64,000 nucleotides of DNA, taken from the NCBI GenBank assembly GCA_017525015.1, contig JAFXUK010000009.1, forward strand, positions 30,242-94,241, read 5' to 3'. Shown here piece by piece: positions 54,689 to 63,735 of the stretch. Origin of the DNA: Bacilli bacterium. GTDB lineage: Bacteria; Bacillota; Bacilli; RF39; UBA660. Both the position numbers and the translations under genes were made by a program. A model generated the notes under the pieces. It saw only the letters and a list, made by a program, of their open reading frames with translations. It made no database searches and was not told the origin of the DNA. Each line of letters begins with the position of its first letter. Position 1 is the first letter of the stretch.

Positions 54689-55316
54689 ATTTTGTTCCAA
54701 ATATTCTGTCTCCAGCATCTCCTAGACCTGGAACAATATATTTATTACTATTTAATTTCTTATCTATATGAGCACAGTATATTTTAACATCAGGATATTT
54801 TTCATTAACAAGCTTTAATCCTTCTGGTGCTGCAATGATACATAAGAATTTAATTTTCTTAACACCTTTGCTTTTTAATAGTTCAATAGCGTCTATTGCT
54901 GAACCACCAGTAGCAAGCATTGGATCAATTATAATAACTTCTCTTTTTTCAATATCTTTTGGAACTTTAAAGAAATAATTGACAGGTTCAAATGTCTTTT
55001 CATCTCTATACATACCAATATGACCAATCTTTGCATTAGGTATTACACTAATAACACCATCTAACATACCCATACCAGCACGTAGAATAGGAACGAATGC
55101 ATACTTATCTTCATCTAACATACCAGTTTTCATTTTTTCAATTGGTGTTTCAATTTCTGCCTTTATCAACTTAGCATCACTCATAGCTTCATAGCAAAGG
55201 AATGTTGATATTTCACTAACTAATTCTCTAAATTCTTTAGTTCCAGTTCTCTTATCCCTTAAAATAGCCAATTTATGTGTTATTAAAGGATGATTAAGCT
55301 CAAATACATTTTCCAT
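54687..55316 (-). CDS. upp: Uracil phosphoribosyltransferase
   Basis: 209 residues, the standard length. The PRPP-binding loop is [14 protein letters not shown]. The C-terminus has [12 protein letters not shown], which binds uracil in the family. The N-terminus starts with [16 protein letters not shown]. It converts uracil and PRPP to UMP. It lies 8 nt after the permease stop, in one operon with it. The ribosome binding site before the ATG is weak (AAAGGTAAATAA), so expression may depend on read-through translation. Confidence 0.96.
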   Translation of the reverse strand: MENVFELNHPLITHKLAILRDKRTGTKEFRELVSEISTFLCYEAMSDAKLIKAEIETPIEKMKTGMLDEDKYAFVPILRAGMGMLDGVISVIPNAKIGHIGMYRDEKTFEPVNYFFKVPKDIEKREVIIIDPMLATGGSAIDAIELLKSKGVKKIKFLCIIAAPEGLKLVNEKYPDVKIYCAHIDKKLNSNKYIVPGLGDAGDRIFGTK

Positions 55317-55324
55317 TTATATTT

Positions 55325-56773
55325 TTATTTACCTTTCTTTTCTTTAATTATTTCTCTTTTAATTTCTTCAAGGATTTCTCCTTTTAATTCAACAGTTAAT
55401 TCATCTTTAATAGATTCTTTTAATTCCTCAACTGCTGTTCTATTATTTACTAATTCTACTACTTCTTCATCTTCCTCTGTAGGAATTATTAGGTTAAGTA
55501 GAATACCTACTATAGCAGCTAAACTCATACCTGAAATTTGAACAGCCATTCCATTACCAGTAGCAATACTAAATGCTGCTCCACCAAGACCAAGTACTAA
55601 CATAGCAGAAGCTACAATAACATTTTTGTTTTTACTGAAATCAGTATTGTTTTGAATTAAAACTTTTAAACCATTTACGGCTATAAAACCATAAAGTAAT
55701 AAACTAACTCCACCTAATACAGGAGTAGGTATAGTTTGAACTAAAGCTGTAAATTTACCTAAGAAACCTAATATAACAGCAAATACAGCAGCTAAAGCGA
55801 TAACTCCAACTGAAGCATTTCTAGTCATACCAACAACTGCAGTATTTTCACCATAAGTCGTATTTGATGGTCCTCCTAAGAAACCAGCTAAGAATGTTGC
55901 TAAACCATCACCCATTAAAGTATTTTCTAATCCTGGATCTTTTAATAAATCTCTATCCATTATAGTACTTAATGCTTTATGGTCTCCAATATGTTCAGCC
56001 ATAGTAACTAAAGCAATTGGTGCCATTGTTAAAGCAATTAAGAATGCAGGCTTATAATGTACGTATGGAATTTTAAACTCAGGCATTTGTAACCATGCTG
56101 CTACTTTTACAGCATCGAAGTTAACCATACCGAATGCACACGCTGCAATATAACCTACTACAATACCTACTAAGAAAGGTATTATTTTGAAGAACCCTTT
56201 AGCTCTTGTCATAACAATAGCTGTTGTTAGGAATGTTATTAATGCAACAACAGGTCCTTTCCAAGCGATTCCTTCTACAGCAATACTAGTATCGAAAATA
56301 TTGCCAACTGCTGAACCAGCAAGTCCTAATCCGATAATCATAATCATAGGACCAATTACAATTGGTGGTAATAACTTATCAATCCATGCCTTTCCCGCAA
56401 ATCTAATAATCATTGAAACAATGAAGTAGATTAGACCGATAACCATAACACCAGTCATTGCACCTGCAATTCCTCCTGCAACATAAGCTGCTGCGATTGG
56501 AGCAATGAATGCAAATGAGCTACCTAAGAATACAGGTGATTTTGCTCTAGTACATGCAATATAGATTAGAGTTCCTAATCCTGCTGTTACAAGTGCTACA
56601 GCAATTGATAAAGCTTGTCCTTCAACACCCGCTTCTGCAATAGAGGCATTTACTAGTATTGGAACCAATACAGTTGCTCCGAACATTGCGAATACATGTT
56701 GTAATGCTAGTATGATACTTTTACCAGCTGGTGGCATTTCATTTACATCATATGCCAACTTTTTGTTTTTCAT
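55325..56773 (-). CDS. uraA: Uracil permease, NCS2 family
   Basis: 482 residues with about 12 to 14 hydrophobic segments. NCS2 signatures are VLVPILV at the start, GSSFAFIAP, MAEHIGDHKALS and GDGLATFLAGFLGGPSNTTYGENTAVV. The last is the uracil/xanthine-binding motif. The C-terminus is a charged cytoplasmic tail (about 440-482). It imports uracil with protons for the Upp enzyme encoded next. The ATG follows GAAGGGAGAG. Transcription appears controlled by the leader hairpin at 56808-56837. Confidence 0.93.
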   Translation of the reverse strand: MKNKKLAYDVNEMPPAGKSIILALQHVFAMFGATVLVPILVNASIAEAGVEGQALSIAVALVTAGLGTLIYIACTRAKSPVFLGSSFAFIAPIAAAYVAGGIAGAMTGVMVIGLIYFIVSMIIRFAGKAWIDKLLPPIVIGPMIMIIGLGLAGSAVGNIFDTSIAVEGIAWKGPVVALITFLTTAIVMTRAKGFFKIIPFLVGIVVGYIAACAFGMVNFDAVKVAAWLQMPEFKIPYVHYKPAFLIALTMAPIALVTMAEHIGDHKALSTIMDRDLLKDPGLENTLMGDGLATFLAGFLGGPSNTTYGENTAVVGMTRNASVGVIALAAVFAVILGFLGKFTALVQTIPTPVLGGVSLLLYGFIAVNGLKVLIQNNTDFSKNKNVIVASAMLVLGLGGAAFSIATGNGMAVQISGMSLAAIVGILLNLIIPTEEDEEVVELVNNRTAVEELKESIKDELTVELKGEILEEIKREIIKEKKGK

Positions 56774-56807
56774 TCTTTCTCTCCCTTCTAGGTGTAGTCT
56801 TAAAAAA

Positions 56808-56837
56808 AGAAGTTAATTCAAAAATGAATTAACTTCT
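56808..56837 (-). terminator. Attenuator terminator in the uraA leader
   Basis: On the minus strand AGAAGTTAATTC pairs perfectly over 12 bp with GAATTAACTTCT, followed by TTTTTTT. It lies about 35 nt before uraA and overlaps the stop of a short leader frame. A complementary AATTAAC at 56911-56917 on the leader could pair with GTTAATT of the 5' arm to form an antiterminator. This layout fits transcription attenuation rather than a real operon end. Confidence 0.78.
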
Positions 56838-56925
56838 AAAAAACAAATATTAATGAAATTAAAGAAAACATTACCCCAGTAATATTTGAACAATTTACTA
56901 GGTTTTTAATGTTAATTAATTTCAT
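56836..56925 (-). CDS. Putative leader peptide of uraA-upp
   Basis: 29 codons plus stop. The start has a weak site (AAGGGTG about 8 nt upstream). The product is hydrophobic, ending MFSLISLIFVF, and its DNA is U-rich (TTTGTTTTTTAG) just before the terminator stem. The stop lies in the terminator's first arm, so a translating ribosome would reach the hairpin. Enterobacterial pyrBI is controlled in this manner by UTP-dependent pausing. Not proven; it could also be chance. Confidence 0.5.
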   Translation of the reverse strand: MKLINIKNLVNCSNITGVMFSLISLIFVF

Positions 56926-56945
56926 AACTCTACACCCTTAGTAGA

Positions 56946-56974
56946 ATAATATAACATTTAAAAAGATAATGCAA
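56946..56974 (-). promoter_or_regulatory. Promoter of the uraA leader
   Basis: On the minus strand TTGCAT (56974-56969), a 17-nt spacer and TATTAT (56951-56946). It lies just upstream of the leader frame. Confidence 0.6.
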
Positions 56975-57045
56975 TATAAAAATGTAGGTATAAACAATTT
57001 TTATAACTAAAACTAAATGAAGTAATTAAATGACATTTAATAAAA

Positions 57046-58167
57046 CTATTTCATTCTATGTATCAAAGAAACAGATTTAGTTTCAGTATTCATCCCTTTA
57101 TCTAGTATTTCTTCTAAATTAGGTAATTCCTCAGGAAAAGTTCTTGGATAAAAAGAAACACTTCTTAATAACTCGATTGAATTTCCCAGTAATAAACATC
57201 CATGTCCTAAATAATTAATTTGATATAAAGGTAAATCATAATTACCATTAAAGTCTCTTTCAATAACTTTTTTAATTTCGTCAATTTCATTTAAAGATCC
57301 ACATGGTACAGGCATTTCTGTAAAACTACCATCTTTTAAATAGCAATGAGAATGAATCATATAGTTTATATTAGGAAATAAATTATATAAATTAGATTGA
57401 ACAATAGTGTCCTTAGATGGTTTAACATCACCATAGTAATATAAAGTACCATTATCTAAATAACTAGCAACGAAATTATCTTTATCTATTATACTTTTAT
57501 CAACATCTCTTTTAGATACATATATAGTGTTACTATCTCCTCTAAAAGAGGCATTACCCATAAATTTTGTGACACCATCACTATGTTCTATAGTTTGATG
57601 AAATATTTCAGCAGCTTCTCTAACATACTTAAAGTATTCTTCATTACTAGGTATTTCCTTAATACCATCTATATGATAAGTATGTTCTCTTTTAGTGCTA
57701 GATAAAAAGAATAATCTTTTATATAAATGTTCAACTAAATCAGGGATACTATATCCTTCATACCATTTAGTACCTAATGGATCAAATAATAACGTTTTAA
57801 ACCCATTATCATCTTTAGTAAACTCAATAGATAAATTATGTCTTTCTAATAATGTTTTATTTAAAACATCTACAAAACTATACTTTCCATCATTCCTTTT
57901 TGAACCAACTAGAATAGTGTAGGGATTTACCTTTTTAACACTCCTAACTTTAGGCAATGAATTATCTACGTTAGCAAACCAAAATACCACGTCATAATCA
58001 ATTACTGAATTCAAAACATTTTGTAAATATAAAAAATTACCACCATTTAAATAGGTTATATTATCCAAATACATACCTAGCTCTACATAAAATTTTTTAA
58101 TAAAACCCGATTCCTTACCACCATCCAAGTCCCATGTTCCACCAACTACTAAGACCTTTTTTATCAT
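57046..58167 (-). CDS. Class II aldolase-like protein with unknown N-terminal domain
   Basis: 373 residues from ATG 58167 after GGAGG; a GTG directly before it is less likely. The N-terminal 150 residues (MIKKVLVVGGTWDLDGG...) look like a Rossmann-like domain, not recognised. The C-terminal part has the class II aldolase/adducin pattern: NASFRGDSNTIYVSKRDVDKS, zinc ligands IHSHC and the late LGHGCLL. Those enzymes cleave or epimerise phosphorylated sugars. It overlaps the end of coaB by 53 nt, so it is translated with the coa genes. The link to coenzyme A is unknown. Confidence 0.65.
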   Translation of the reverse strand: MIKKVLVVGGTWDLDGGKESGFIKKFYVELGMYLDNITYLNGGNFLYLQNVLNSVIDYDVVFWFANVDNSLPKVRSVKKVNPYTILVGSKRNDGKYSFVDVLNKTLLERHNLSIEFTKDDNGFKTLLFDPLGTKWYEGYSIPDLVEHLYKRLFFLSSTKREHTYHIDGIKEIPSNEEYFKYVREAAEIFHQTIEHSDGVTKFMGNASFRGDSNTIYVSKRDVDKSIIDKDNFVASYLDNGTLYYYGDVKPSKDTIVQSNLYNLFPNINYMIHSHCYLKDGSFTEMPVPCGSLNEIDEIKKVIERDFNGNYDLPLYQINYLGHGCLLLGNSIELLRSVSFYPRTFPEELPNLEEILDKGMNTETKSVSLIHRMK

Positions 58168-58876
58168 CACTAATCCTCCTTACTAATTTTTTAGCAATAT
58201 CCTCTTTACCATGTGCTGTTAATATAGTGCCTTCTTTATCTATAATTAAGGCAGTGTGATTACCATCTCTAATTGAACTTAAATCATTTGCAACAACTAA
58301 ATCACATTTGTTTTTATCCCTCAATTTAGAAGCTACTTTAATTAATTCTTCTTTTGAAACACCATCTAATAATTTAAAACCAACTAAATATGTAGCGGGA
58401 CTTAAGGTTTTTATTAAAGATATTATTTTAGGAGTAGGTTTAAGAACTATTACTAAGTTATCTTCATAAGATGATATCTTATTACCACTAATAACTTCTA
58501 TATTCTTAAAAGCATCATCCAAATTGGGATTCTTCCTAACACTTTCTTTAATTCTATCCACAGTAGTAACATAATCAGTTGTATAATCAGATACTGCCAT
58601 CGAATGAATAAAAACATCTATTTGATTAGTAGTTAATAATCCTTCTATTTTATTCTTTAAATCAATAGTACCTTCAACTTCAATAATTTGTACTCTAGGA
58701 TCACTTGGTCTTAAAGAACTTTTAGAGCACACATAATATATAAAAACCTCTTCATCTTTTTCTAGTAAATGATTAGCAATAGCAACTCCTAATTTTCCAC
58801 TTGATGAATTAGTTATTTTTCTTACATTATCAATTCTTTCACTTGTTCCACCAGCAGTAATAATAACTTGTTTCAT
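58115..58876 (-). CDS. coaB: Phosphopantothenate-cysteine ligase
   Basis: 253 residues. It starts QVIITAGGTSERIDNVRKITNSSSGKLG, the CoaB signature TAGGT...ITN.SSG, and has MAVSDY and KPTPKII. It joins 4'-phosphopantothenate and cysteine in CoA synthesis. It is separate from CoaC, as in streptococci and enterococci. Its last 18 residues (GLSSWWNMGLGWW) overlap the next gene in another frame. Confidence 0.93.
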   Translation of the reverse strand: MKQVIITAGGTSERIDNVRKITNSSSGKLGVAIANHLLEKDEEVFIYYVCSKSSLRPSDPRVQIIEVEGTIDLKNKIEGLLTTNQIDVFIHSMAVSDYTTDYVTTVDRIKESVRKNPNLDDAFKNIEVISGNKISSYEDNLVIVLKPTPKIISLIKTLSPATYLVGFKLLDGVSKEELIKVASKLRDKNKCDLVVANDLSSIRDGNHTALIIDKEGTILTAHGKEDIAKKLVRRISDDKKGLSSWWNMGLGWW

Positions 58877-58877
58877 A

Positions 58878-59426
58878 TCATTCCTCCTTAACTAATTTTT
58901 TAACATATTCAATAATTTCTTCATTTTTAGGTAATTTACCTTTAGCTTCATATCCACACGCCAGATGACCAATACTAGGTTCAATGAATCTATAACCATA
59001 ATATTCTAATTTAGTAATGTTATCTCTAACAATTGGATTAGAATACATTTTATTATTCATAGCTGGTGCAAATATAACTGGAGCATCAGTAGCCATTATC
59101 GTTGTTGATAACATATCATCAGCAATACCATTAGCTACTTTCCCAATTATATTTGCCGTAGCCGGTACAATTAAGAATAAATCTGCTTTATTAGCTAAAC
59201 TAATATGTTTAACTTCCATATAATCAGGTCTCTCAAACATATCGGTTATTACTTTATTACCAGATAAAGTTTCTAAAGTTAGTGGAGTAACGAATTCTGT
59301 TGCGTTTCTTGTCATAATAACATCAACATTAGCTCCTTGCTGTTTTAAATAACTTACAATACCACAAGCTTTATATGCAGCAATACCTCCAGTTATTCCT
59401 ACAACGATATTTAAATCTTTAAACAT
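58878..59426 (-). CDS. coaC: Phosphopantothenoylcysteine decarboxylase
   Basis: 182 residues. Flavoprotein motifs are GITGGIAAYK, PATANIIGKVANGIADD (substrate loop), APAMNNKMYSNP (PAMN clamp) and LACGYEAKGKLP (ACG motif with the catalytic Cys). It decarboxylates 4'-phosphopantothenoylcysteine with FMN. The start follows GAAAGGAAGG. It is the first gene of coaC-coaB-aldolase and is divergent from a LysR gene. Confidence 0.95.
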   Translation of the reverse strand: MFKDLNIVVGITGGIAAYKACGIVSYLKQQGANVDVIMTRNATEFVTPLTLETLSGNKVITDMFERPDYMEVKHISLANKADLFLIVPATANIIGKVANGIADDMLSTTIMATDAPVIFAPAMNNKMYSNPIVRDNITKLEYYGYRFIEPSIGHLACGYEAKGKLPKNEEIIEYVKKLVKEE

Positions 59427-59463
59427 ATTATCCTTCCTTTCATCTTCATTTTATTTCTGCTTC

Positions 59464-59503
59464 ATTGATAAGTACAATATATATATGTTATTATATTGAT
59501 AAG
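59464..59503. promoter_or_regulatory. Direct repeats between coaC and lysR-type gene
   Basis: ATTGATAAG at 59464-59472 and again at 59495-59503, 31 bp apart (about three turns), around an AT-only centre. The second copy overlaps the LysR gene's ribosome binding site. Such repeats may be the LysR site; the divergent layout fits. Confidence 0.45.
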
Positions 59504-59514
59504 GAGGACTTATA

Positions 59515-60390
59515 ATGAATGTAGACTTAGAATTATATAGAATCTTTTATGTAGTAGCTAAACATAAACACATGACTAGAGCTAGTGAAGAATTACATAT
59601 ATCTCAACCAGCTATTTCTCAATCAATAAAAAAACTAGAAGAACAACTAGGTGGAATTTTGTTTCTAAGAAGTAATAAAGGTATGGAATTAACAGAAGAG
59701 GGTAAAATGTTTTACGAATATGTTAAAGGTGCTCTTGAACTTATTAATAATGCCGAAAATGAATTTACTTCTTTTAAAGACTTATCCAAGGGCGAAATAA
59801 AAATAGGGTGTTCAACTACATTAACTAAACTAGTTTTAATAAACGCTTTAAAAGATTTTCACCTTGATTATCCTAATATAAACATTAATATTACGAATGA
59901 TCTAACTAGTAATTTAATAAATGATTTAAAGTTAGGAAAATTAGATTTCGTTATATTTAATGAAAGTAATATAAAAGAAACAAATTTAAATTTAGAAAAG
60001 ATAACAGAATTAAAACAAGGATTTATTTATAATCCAGATTTCTTTGATGATAATGTAAATACATTTGCAGATTTAAATAAAGTTCCTCTAATTTTACAAA
60101 AAGAAGAATCAAATAGCAGAAAATTATTAGACTATCTTGCGCTTCAAAATAACGTTAAATTAATTCCTAAAATGGAAGTTGTGAGCCAAGAATTAATTAC
60201 TGAATTTACTAATATTGGTTTAGGTATTGGCTTTGCAATTATAGATTTATCTAAAAGAAATTTTAGAAATTTAAAAGAATTAAATATAAATAAAAAAATA
60301 CCAAATATAAATATTTATTTAGCAACAAATAAATCAGTATCATTAACATTTGCTAGTAAAACATTCATTAGGTATTTAAAACAAAAATAA
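59515..60390 (+). CDS. LysR-family regulator
   Basis: 291 residues. The N-terminal helix-turn-helix carries LYRIFYVVAKHKHMTRASEELHISQPAISQSIKKLEEQLGG, followed by the linker and effector domain (about 90-291). The start follows AAGGAGG. LysR proteins usually act on the divergent neighbour with a small co-inducer, so the coaC-coaB-aldolase operon is the first candidate target. A pantothenate or sugar-phosphate signal would be pure conjecture. It is 34 nt before the HAD gene. Confidence 0.9.
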   Translation: MNVDLELYRIFYVVAKHKHMTRASEELHISQPAISQSIKKLEEQLGGILFLRSNKGMELTEEGKMFYEYVKGALELINNAENEFTSFKDLSKGEIKIGCSTTLTKLVLINALKDFHLDYPNININITNDLTSNLINDLKLGKLDFVIFNESNIKETNLNLEKITELKQGFIYNPDFFDDNVNTFADLNKVPLILQKEESNSRKLLDYLALQNNVKLIPKMEVVSQELITEFTNIGLGIGFAIIDLSKRNFRNLKELNINKKIPNINIYLATNKSVSLTFASKTFIRYLKQK

Positions 60391-60424
60391 ATATGGTATA
60401 TTAAAACTACTAGGAGAAATAAAT

Positions 60425-61510
60425 ATGATTACATTAAAAGAATACAAAAATCACTTAATAGAACAATATAGATATGAAATAGATAATGTACCTTCTAAAC
60501 GCGAAGAAAGAAAAACTAGTTTAGAGAGACAATTTAGTGATGCTAAATTACAAAAAATAATTAATGATACTTACAGTTTTATAAAAGAAGTATTAAGTTA
60601 CATGGATCAATATGATACGTATTGGGATGTACCAATTCCCGAAGATACAACATCATATATATCACTTAATTTAACAGGTGGTTATCATTCAGATACGTTA
60701 TATAAAGATGATAAAGGCAGAACAATAAGTCATTATATTATAAGACAAATAATGAGTGATTATTTCTATATAGATGTTAAAGAACAAGAAAGAGAAATAA
60801 TTGATGGTGATATAGTTGGTTTTGATTATGATTATTCCCTTTATATGCAAGGATTCCCTAAAAATAAAAATCAAATTCTAAGAAAATTAAATTATGAAAC
60901 TAATGAACCAACTAATGTAATCTTCTTAGATTTTGATGGTACATTATATGGTATGCATGATCCCGGTTCTCATAACAATCCCGGTACTGAAGAAGAACTA
61001 CTAAAAACAGTAGAAAAAAGAATTGCTATTTTATCTGATGTTTGTAAAACATATAATTGTAAAATAGTAATATCTTCAGGTGGCAAAGTTAACATAGATG
61101 AACATACTATGGAGATAGATCCCGAAGCCGAGTACATCGTTAGATTATTTGATTTATTCAAAAAATATGGAATAGAATGTATTGGTCGAACACCAGATGT
61201 TAAAAAAAGAACATCTCCTAATACATATATAGGTCAATGGAAAGAAGACGAAATAAGATTATATTTATTTAGACATCCTGAAATAATTCATTATTGTGTA
61301 TTAGATGATGAAGACACAATTAAATTCTTCCATTGGAATGTATCTGATTTAGAAAAGGTTAGAGGACATTTAGTATCTCCTATATATTATAATGAAGAAA
61401 ATCCTGACAAAGAAGGATTACAACCTGAACACAAAGAAGAAATAGGTAGAGTATTACAGAAAGAAAACGAAATAAGAAGATTAGCGCTAAGAAGTATAAA
61501 AGAGAAGTAA
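60425..61510 (+). CDS. HAD-family protein, Swiss-army-knife-type
   Basis: 361 residues. The first 155 residues are a helical domain of unknown type. A HAD fold starts at VIFLDFDGTLYG (about 161-172, Asp-x-Asp), followed by a Ser region (IVISSGG) and CVLDDEDT as motif IV. The arrangement resembles the HAD domain found in RNA-repair 'Swiss army knife' proteins. Phosphatase activity on a nucleic acid or metabolite is inference. The start follows AGGAG. It ends at its own terminator. Confidence 0.7.
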   Translation: MITLKEYKNHLIEQYRYEIDNVPSKREERKTSLERQFSDAKLQKIINDTYSFIKEVLSYMDQYDTYWDVPIPEDTTSYISLNLTGGYHSDTLYKDDKGRTISHYIIRQIMSDYFYIDVKEQEREIIDGDIVGFDYDYSLYMQGFPKNKNQILRKLNYETNEPTNVIFLDFDGTLYGMHDPGSHNNPGTEEELLKTVEKRIAILSDVCKTYNCKIVISSGGKVNIDEHTMEIDPEAEYIVRLFDLFKKYGIECIGRTPDVKKRTSPNTYIGQWKEDEIRLYLFRHPEIIHYCVLDDEDTIKFFHWNVSDLEKVRGHLVSPIYYNEENPDKEGLQPEHKEEIGRVLQKENEIRRLALRSIKEK

Positions 61511-61523
61511 TTCTCTTTTTTTA
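61498..61523 (+). terminator. Terminator of the HAD gene
   Basis: AGAGAA-GTAA-TTCTCT with flanking A and T; it overlaps the stop codon. Confidence 0.8.
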
Positions 61524-61576
61524 TACCAATAATATGAAAAACACTGATATGGTAACTAGCCTAAAAGGTAACGAAT

Positions 61577-61607
61577 AAAAAAAGACTTATTAACTTAAGT
61601 CTTTTTT
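61577..61607. terminator. Terminator of the TetR gene
   Basis: AAAGACTTA-TTAACT-TAAGTCTTT with A tract on the left and T tract on the right. Confidence 0.85.
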
Positions 61608-62198
61608 AAATAGTTCTTTTATATTGTTAATAACTAAATCAGTCATTACATCATAATCCATATCTTTATGTTTATGATAAATAACTTCATGACATAAATT
61701 TTCAATCATACCTAACATGATATGTACTTTTTCTTCAAGATGTTCATCTCTAAAATGATTATTTAAAAGAATTTGTTTTATCTTTTCTGTTAATTCGATT
61801 TCTTTACGATAATAAAACTCTGCTACTTCCTTATCACTATGTATCATTGCTGTTATTTCTTCATGAGCAATACTAGATACCTTGTGTTCTTCAATATGTT
61901 TTTTTATCATATTTTTAATTAATTTATCAAAATCTTGTATTTTAAAATCTTCATTAGCATTTAACATAGGAAAGAATATACCTTCGCCATATTTTTCCAT
62001 AGCAGCCATAAAAATATCATGTTTATCTTTAAAATATTGATACACAATACCTGTAGATACTTCAGCAGCTTTAGCTATTTCTGCAGTATTAGTAGAGTAG
62101 TAACCATTTTCACATATTAAATCAAAACCTGCTTTTATAATTTTTTCTTTTTTTTCAATAGCTCTTTTTTGTCTCGGTTCTCTTATTTCTGATTCCAT
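61590..62198 (-). CDS. TetR-family regulator
   Basis: 202 residues. N-terminal helix-turn-helix: KEKIIKAGFDLICENGYYSTNTAEIAKAAEVSTGIVYQYFKDKHD (about 18-62). The C-terminal ligand domain is unlike any I know, with acidic helices. The start follows CAAGGAGAG. A TGCTATAAT extended -10 on the minus strand (62227-62219) is its promoter. The target is unknown; the divergent murE is close by, so local control is possible. Confidence 0.88.
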   Translation of the reverse strand: MESEIREPRQKRAIEKKEKIIKAGFDLICENGYYSTNTAEIAKAAEVSTGIVYQYFKDKHDIFMAAMEKYGEGIFFPMLNANEDFKIQDFDKLIKNMIKKHIEEHKVSSIAHEEITAMIHSDKEVAEFYYRKEIELTEKIKQILLNNHFRDEHLEEKVHIMLGMIENLCHEVIYHKHKDMDYDVMTDLVINNIKELFKKDLS

Positions 62199-62259
62199 AG
62201 GTATCTCTCCTTGAAGGTATTATAGCATATTATATGAACAAAGTTTCACATTAATTAAT

Positions 62260-62319
62260 AATTGTGGACTATAATAATCAAAAATAAAAATAATGTGGAA
62301 TTAGGTAATTGTTGACTAT
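62260..62319. repeat. Direct repeats between tetR-type gene and murE
   Basis: AATTGTGGACTAT (62260-62272) and AATTGTTGACTAT (62307-62319), 12 of 13 bases alike and 47 bp apart. The second overlaps a possible murE promoter (TTGTTG-N17-TAAAAT). It could be a TetR or other regulator site. Confidence 0.4.
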
Positions 62320-62358
62320 GAAAAAAAATAGTAAAATTAATTTATGAGGTGGAAAATT

Positions 62359-63726
62359 ATGATTAATATTAAAATTGATTCACGAAAAATAAATAAAGGA
62401 GATATCTTTGTTGCATTACCAGGTACAACAGTTGATGGACATGATTATGTTGCTAAAGCTTATGAACTTGGAGCAATAAAAGCTATTGTTGAACATAAAG
62501 TAGATTGTCCTATTGAACAAGAAATTGTTGAAGATACAAATAGATGGTTAACTGATTATGTATCAGAACATTATTCAAAAGAAGTTAATGAAATGACTTT
62601 AATAGGAGTAACTGGTACTAATGGTAAAACTACAACAGCATATCTTACTTATCAAATATTGAATAAATTAGGAAATAAAACAGGATATATTGGCACAATA
62701 GGTTATTATCTACCAGATAAAGACTTTATAGAATTACCAAATACAACTCCTAATATCTTAGATTTGTATGAACTATTACTAGAAGCAAAAGAAGATGGCT
62801 GTAAGACAGTAATGATGGAAGTAAGTTCACATGCATTACATCAAGAAAGAGTTAAAGGTTTACGATATAAAACAGCTGCCTTTACTAATCTTACACAAGA
62901 TCATCTAGATTATCATAAAACAATGGAAGCTTATCTAGAAGCTAAACAATTAATTTTAAAACAACTAGATGGACCAATGATAATAAATGCTGATGATCCT
63001 TGTGCTAATAAATGGGAAGCAGCATATGATAATACTTTAACATTTGGTAAAGCAGGTAATGATTATAAAATAATTGATTATAAAGATACGGATAAAGGTA
63101 CATTTATTAAATTTAGTACTCCAGAAAAAGAATATGAAGTAGAAACAAACTTAAGAAGTACATTTAACGTATATAACTATTTAACAGCATTATCACTTAT
63201 TAATAATATTGGTTACTCAATTGAAGAAATAATAAAAGTAACTCCAGAAATCTATCCTCCAAAAGGAAGATGTGAAATTATTAAAGTAAAAGATGGTGAA
63301 GCAGTAATTGACTATGCTCATACACCAGATGCTGTTGAAAAAATAATTGATGCTTTCACAGAAAATAAAAAGGGTAGAGTTATTACTATAGTAGGTTGTG
63401 GTGGAGATAGAGATCCTAAAAAACGTCCTATCATGGGTAATATAGCAACTGAAAAAAGTGATTATGTAATTCTAACAAGTGATAATCCTCGTACAGAAGA
63501 TCCACAAAAGATTATGGATGATATTCTAGCAGGTGTTCACACTGATAATTACGAAGTAGAACTAGACAGACCTACAGCTATTGCTAAGGCCTTAGATATG
63601 ATAAAAAAGAACGATGTAGTACTTATTCTAGGTAAAGGACATGAAGATTATCAAATAATTGGTCATGAAAAAATTCATCTAGATGATGCAGAACAAGTTC
63701 AAAACTACATAGATACACATAAATAA
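62359..63726 (+). CDS. murE: UDP-MurNAc-tripeptide synthetase
   Basis: 455 residues from ATG 62359 after GAGGTGG. IDSRKINKGDIFVALPG and the P-loop GVTGTNGKTTTAYL are present; then MMEVSSHALHQERVKGL and TSDNPRTEDP. DNPR is the motif for meso-diaminopimelate as third residue, in contrast to the lysine-type enzymes. It adds the amino acid to UDP-MurNAc-L-Ala-D-Glu in peptidoglycan synthesis. So the organism probably has a wall with meso-DAP. The next features are tRNA-Gly and its unusual repeat. Confidence 0.94.
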   Translation: MINIKIDSRKINKGDIFVALPGTTVDGHDYVAKAYELGAIKAIVEHKVDCPIEQEIVEDTNRWLTDYVSEHYSKEVNEMTLIGVTGTNGKTTTAYLTYQILNKLGNKTGYIGTIGYYLPDKDFIELPNTTPNILDLYELLLEAKEDGCKTVMMEVSSHALHQERVKGLRYKTAAFTNLTQDHLDYHKTMEAYLEAKQLILKQLDGPMIINADDPCANKWEAAYDNTLTFGKAGNDYKIIDYKDTDKGTFIKFSTPEKEYEVETNLRSTFNVYNYLTALSLINNIGYSIEEIIKVTPEIYPPKGRCEIIKVKDGEAVIDYAHTPDAVEKIIDAFTENKKGRVITIVGCGGDRDPKKRPIMGNIATEKSDYVILTSDNPRTEDPQKIMDDILAGVHTDNYEVELDRPTAIAKALDMIKKNDVVLILGKGHEDYQIIGHEKIHLDDAEQVQNYIDTHK

Positions 63727-63735
63727 TACAAAAAA

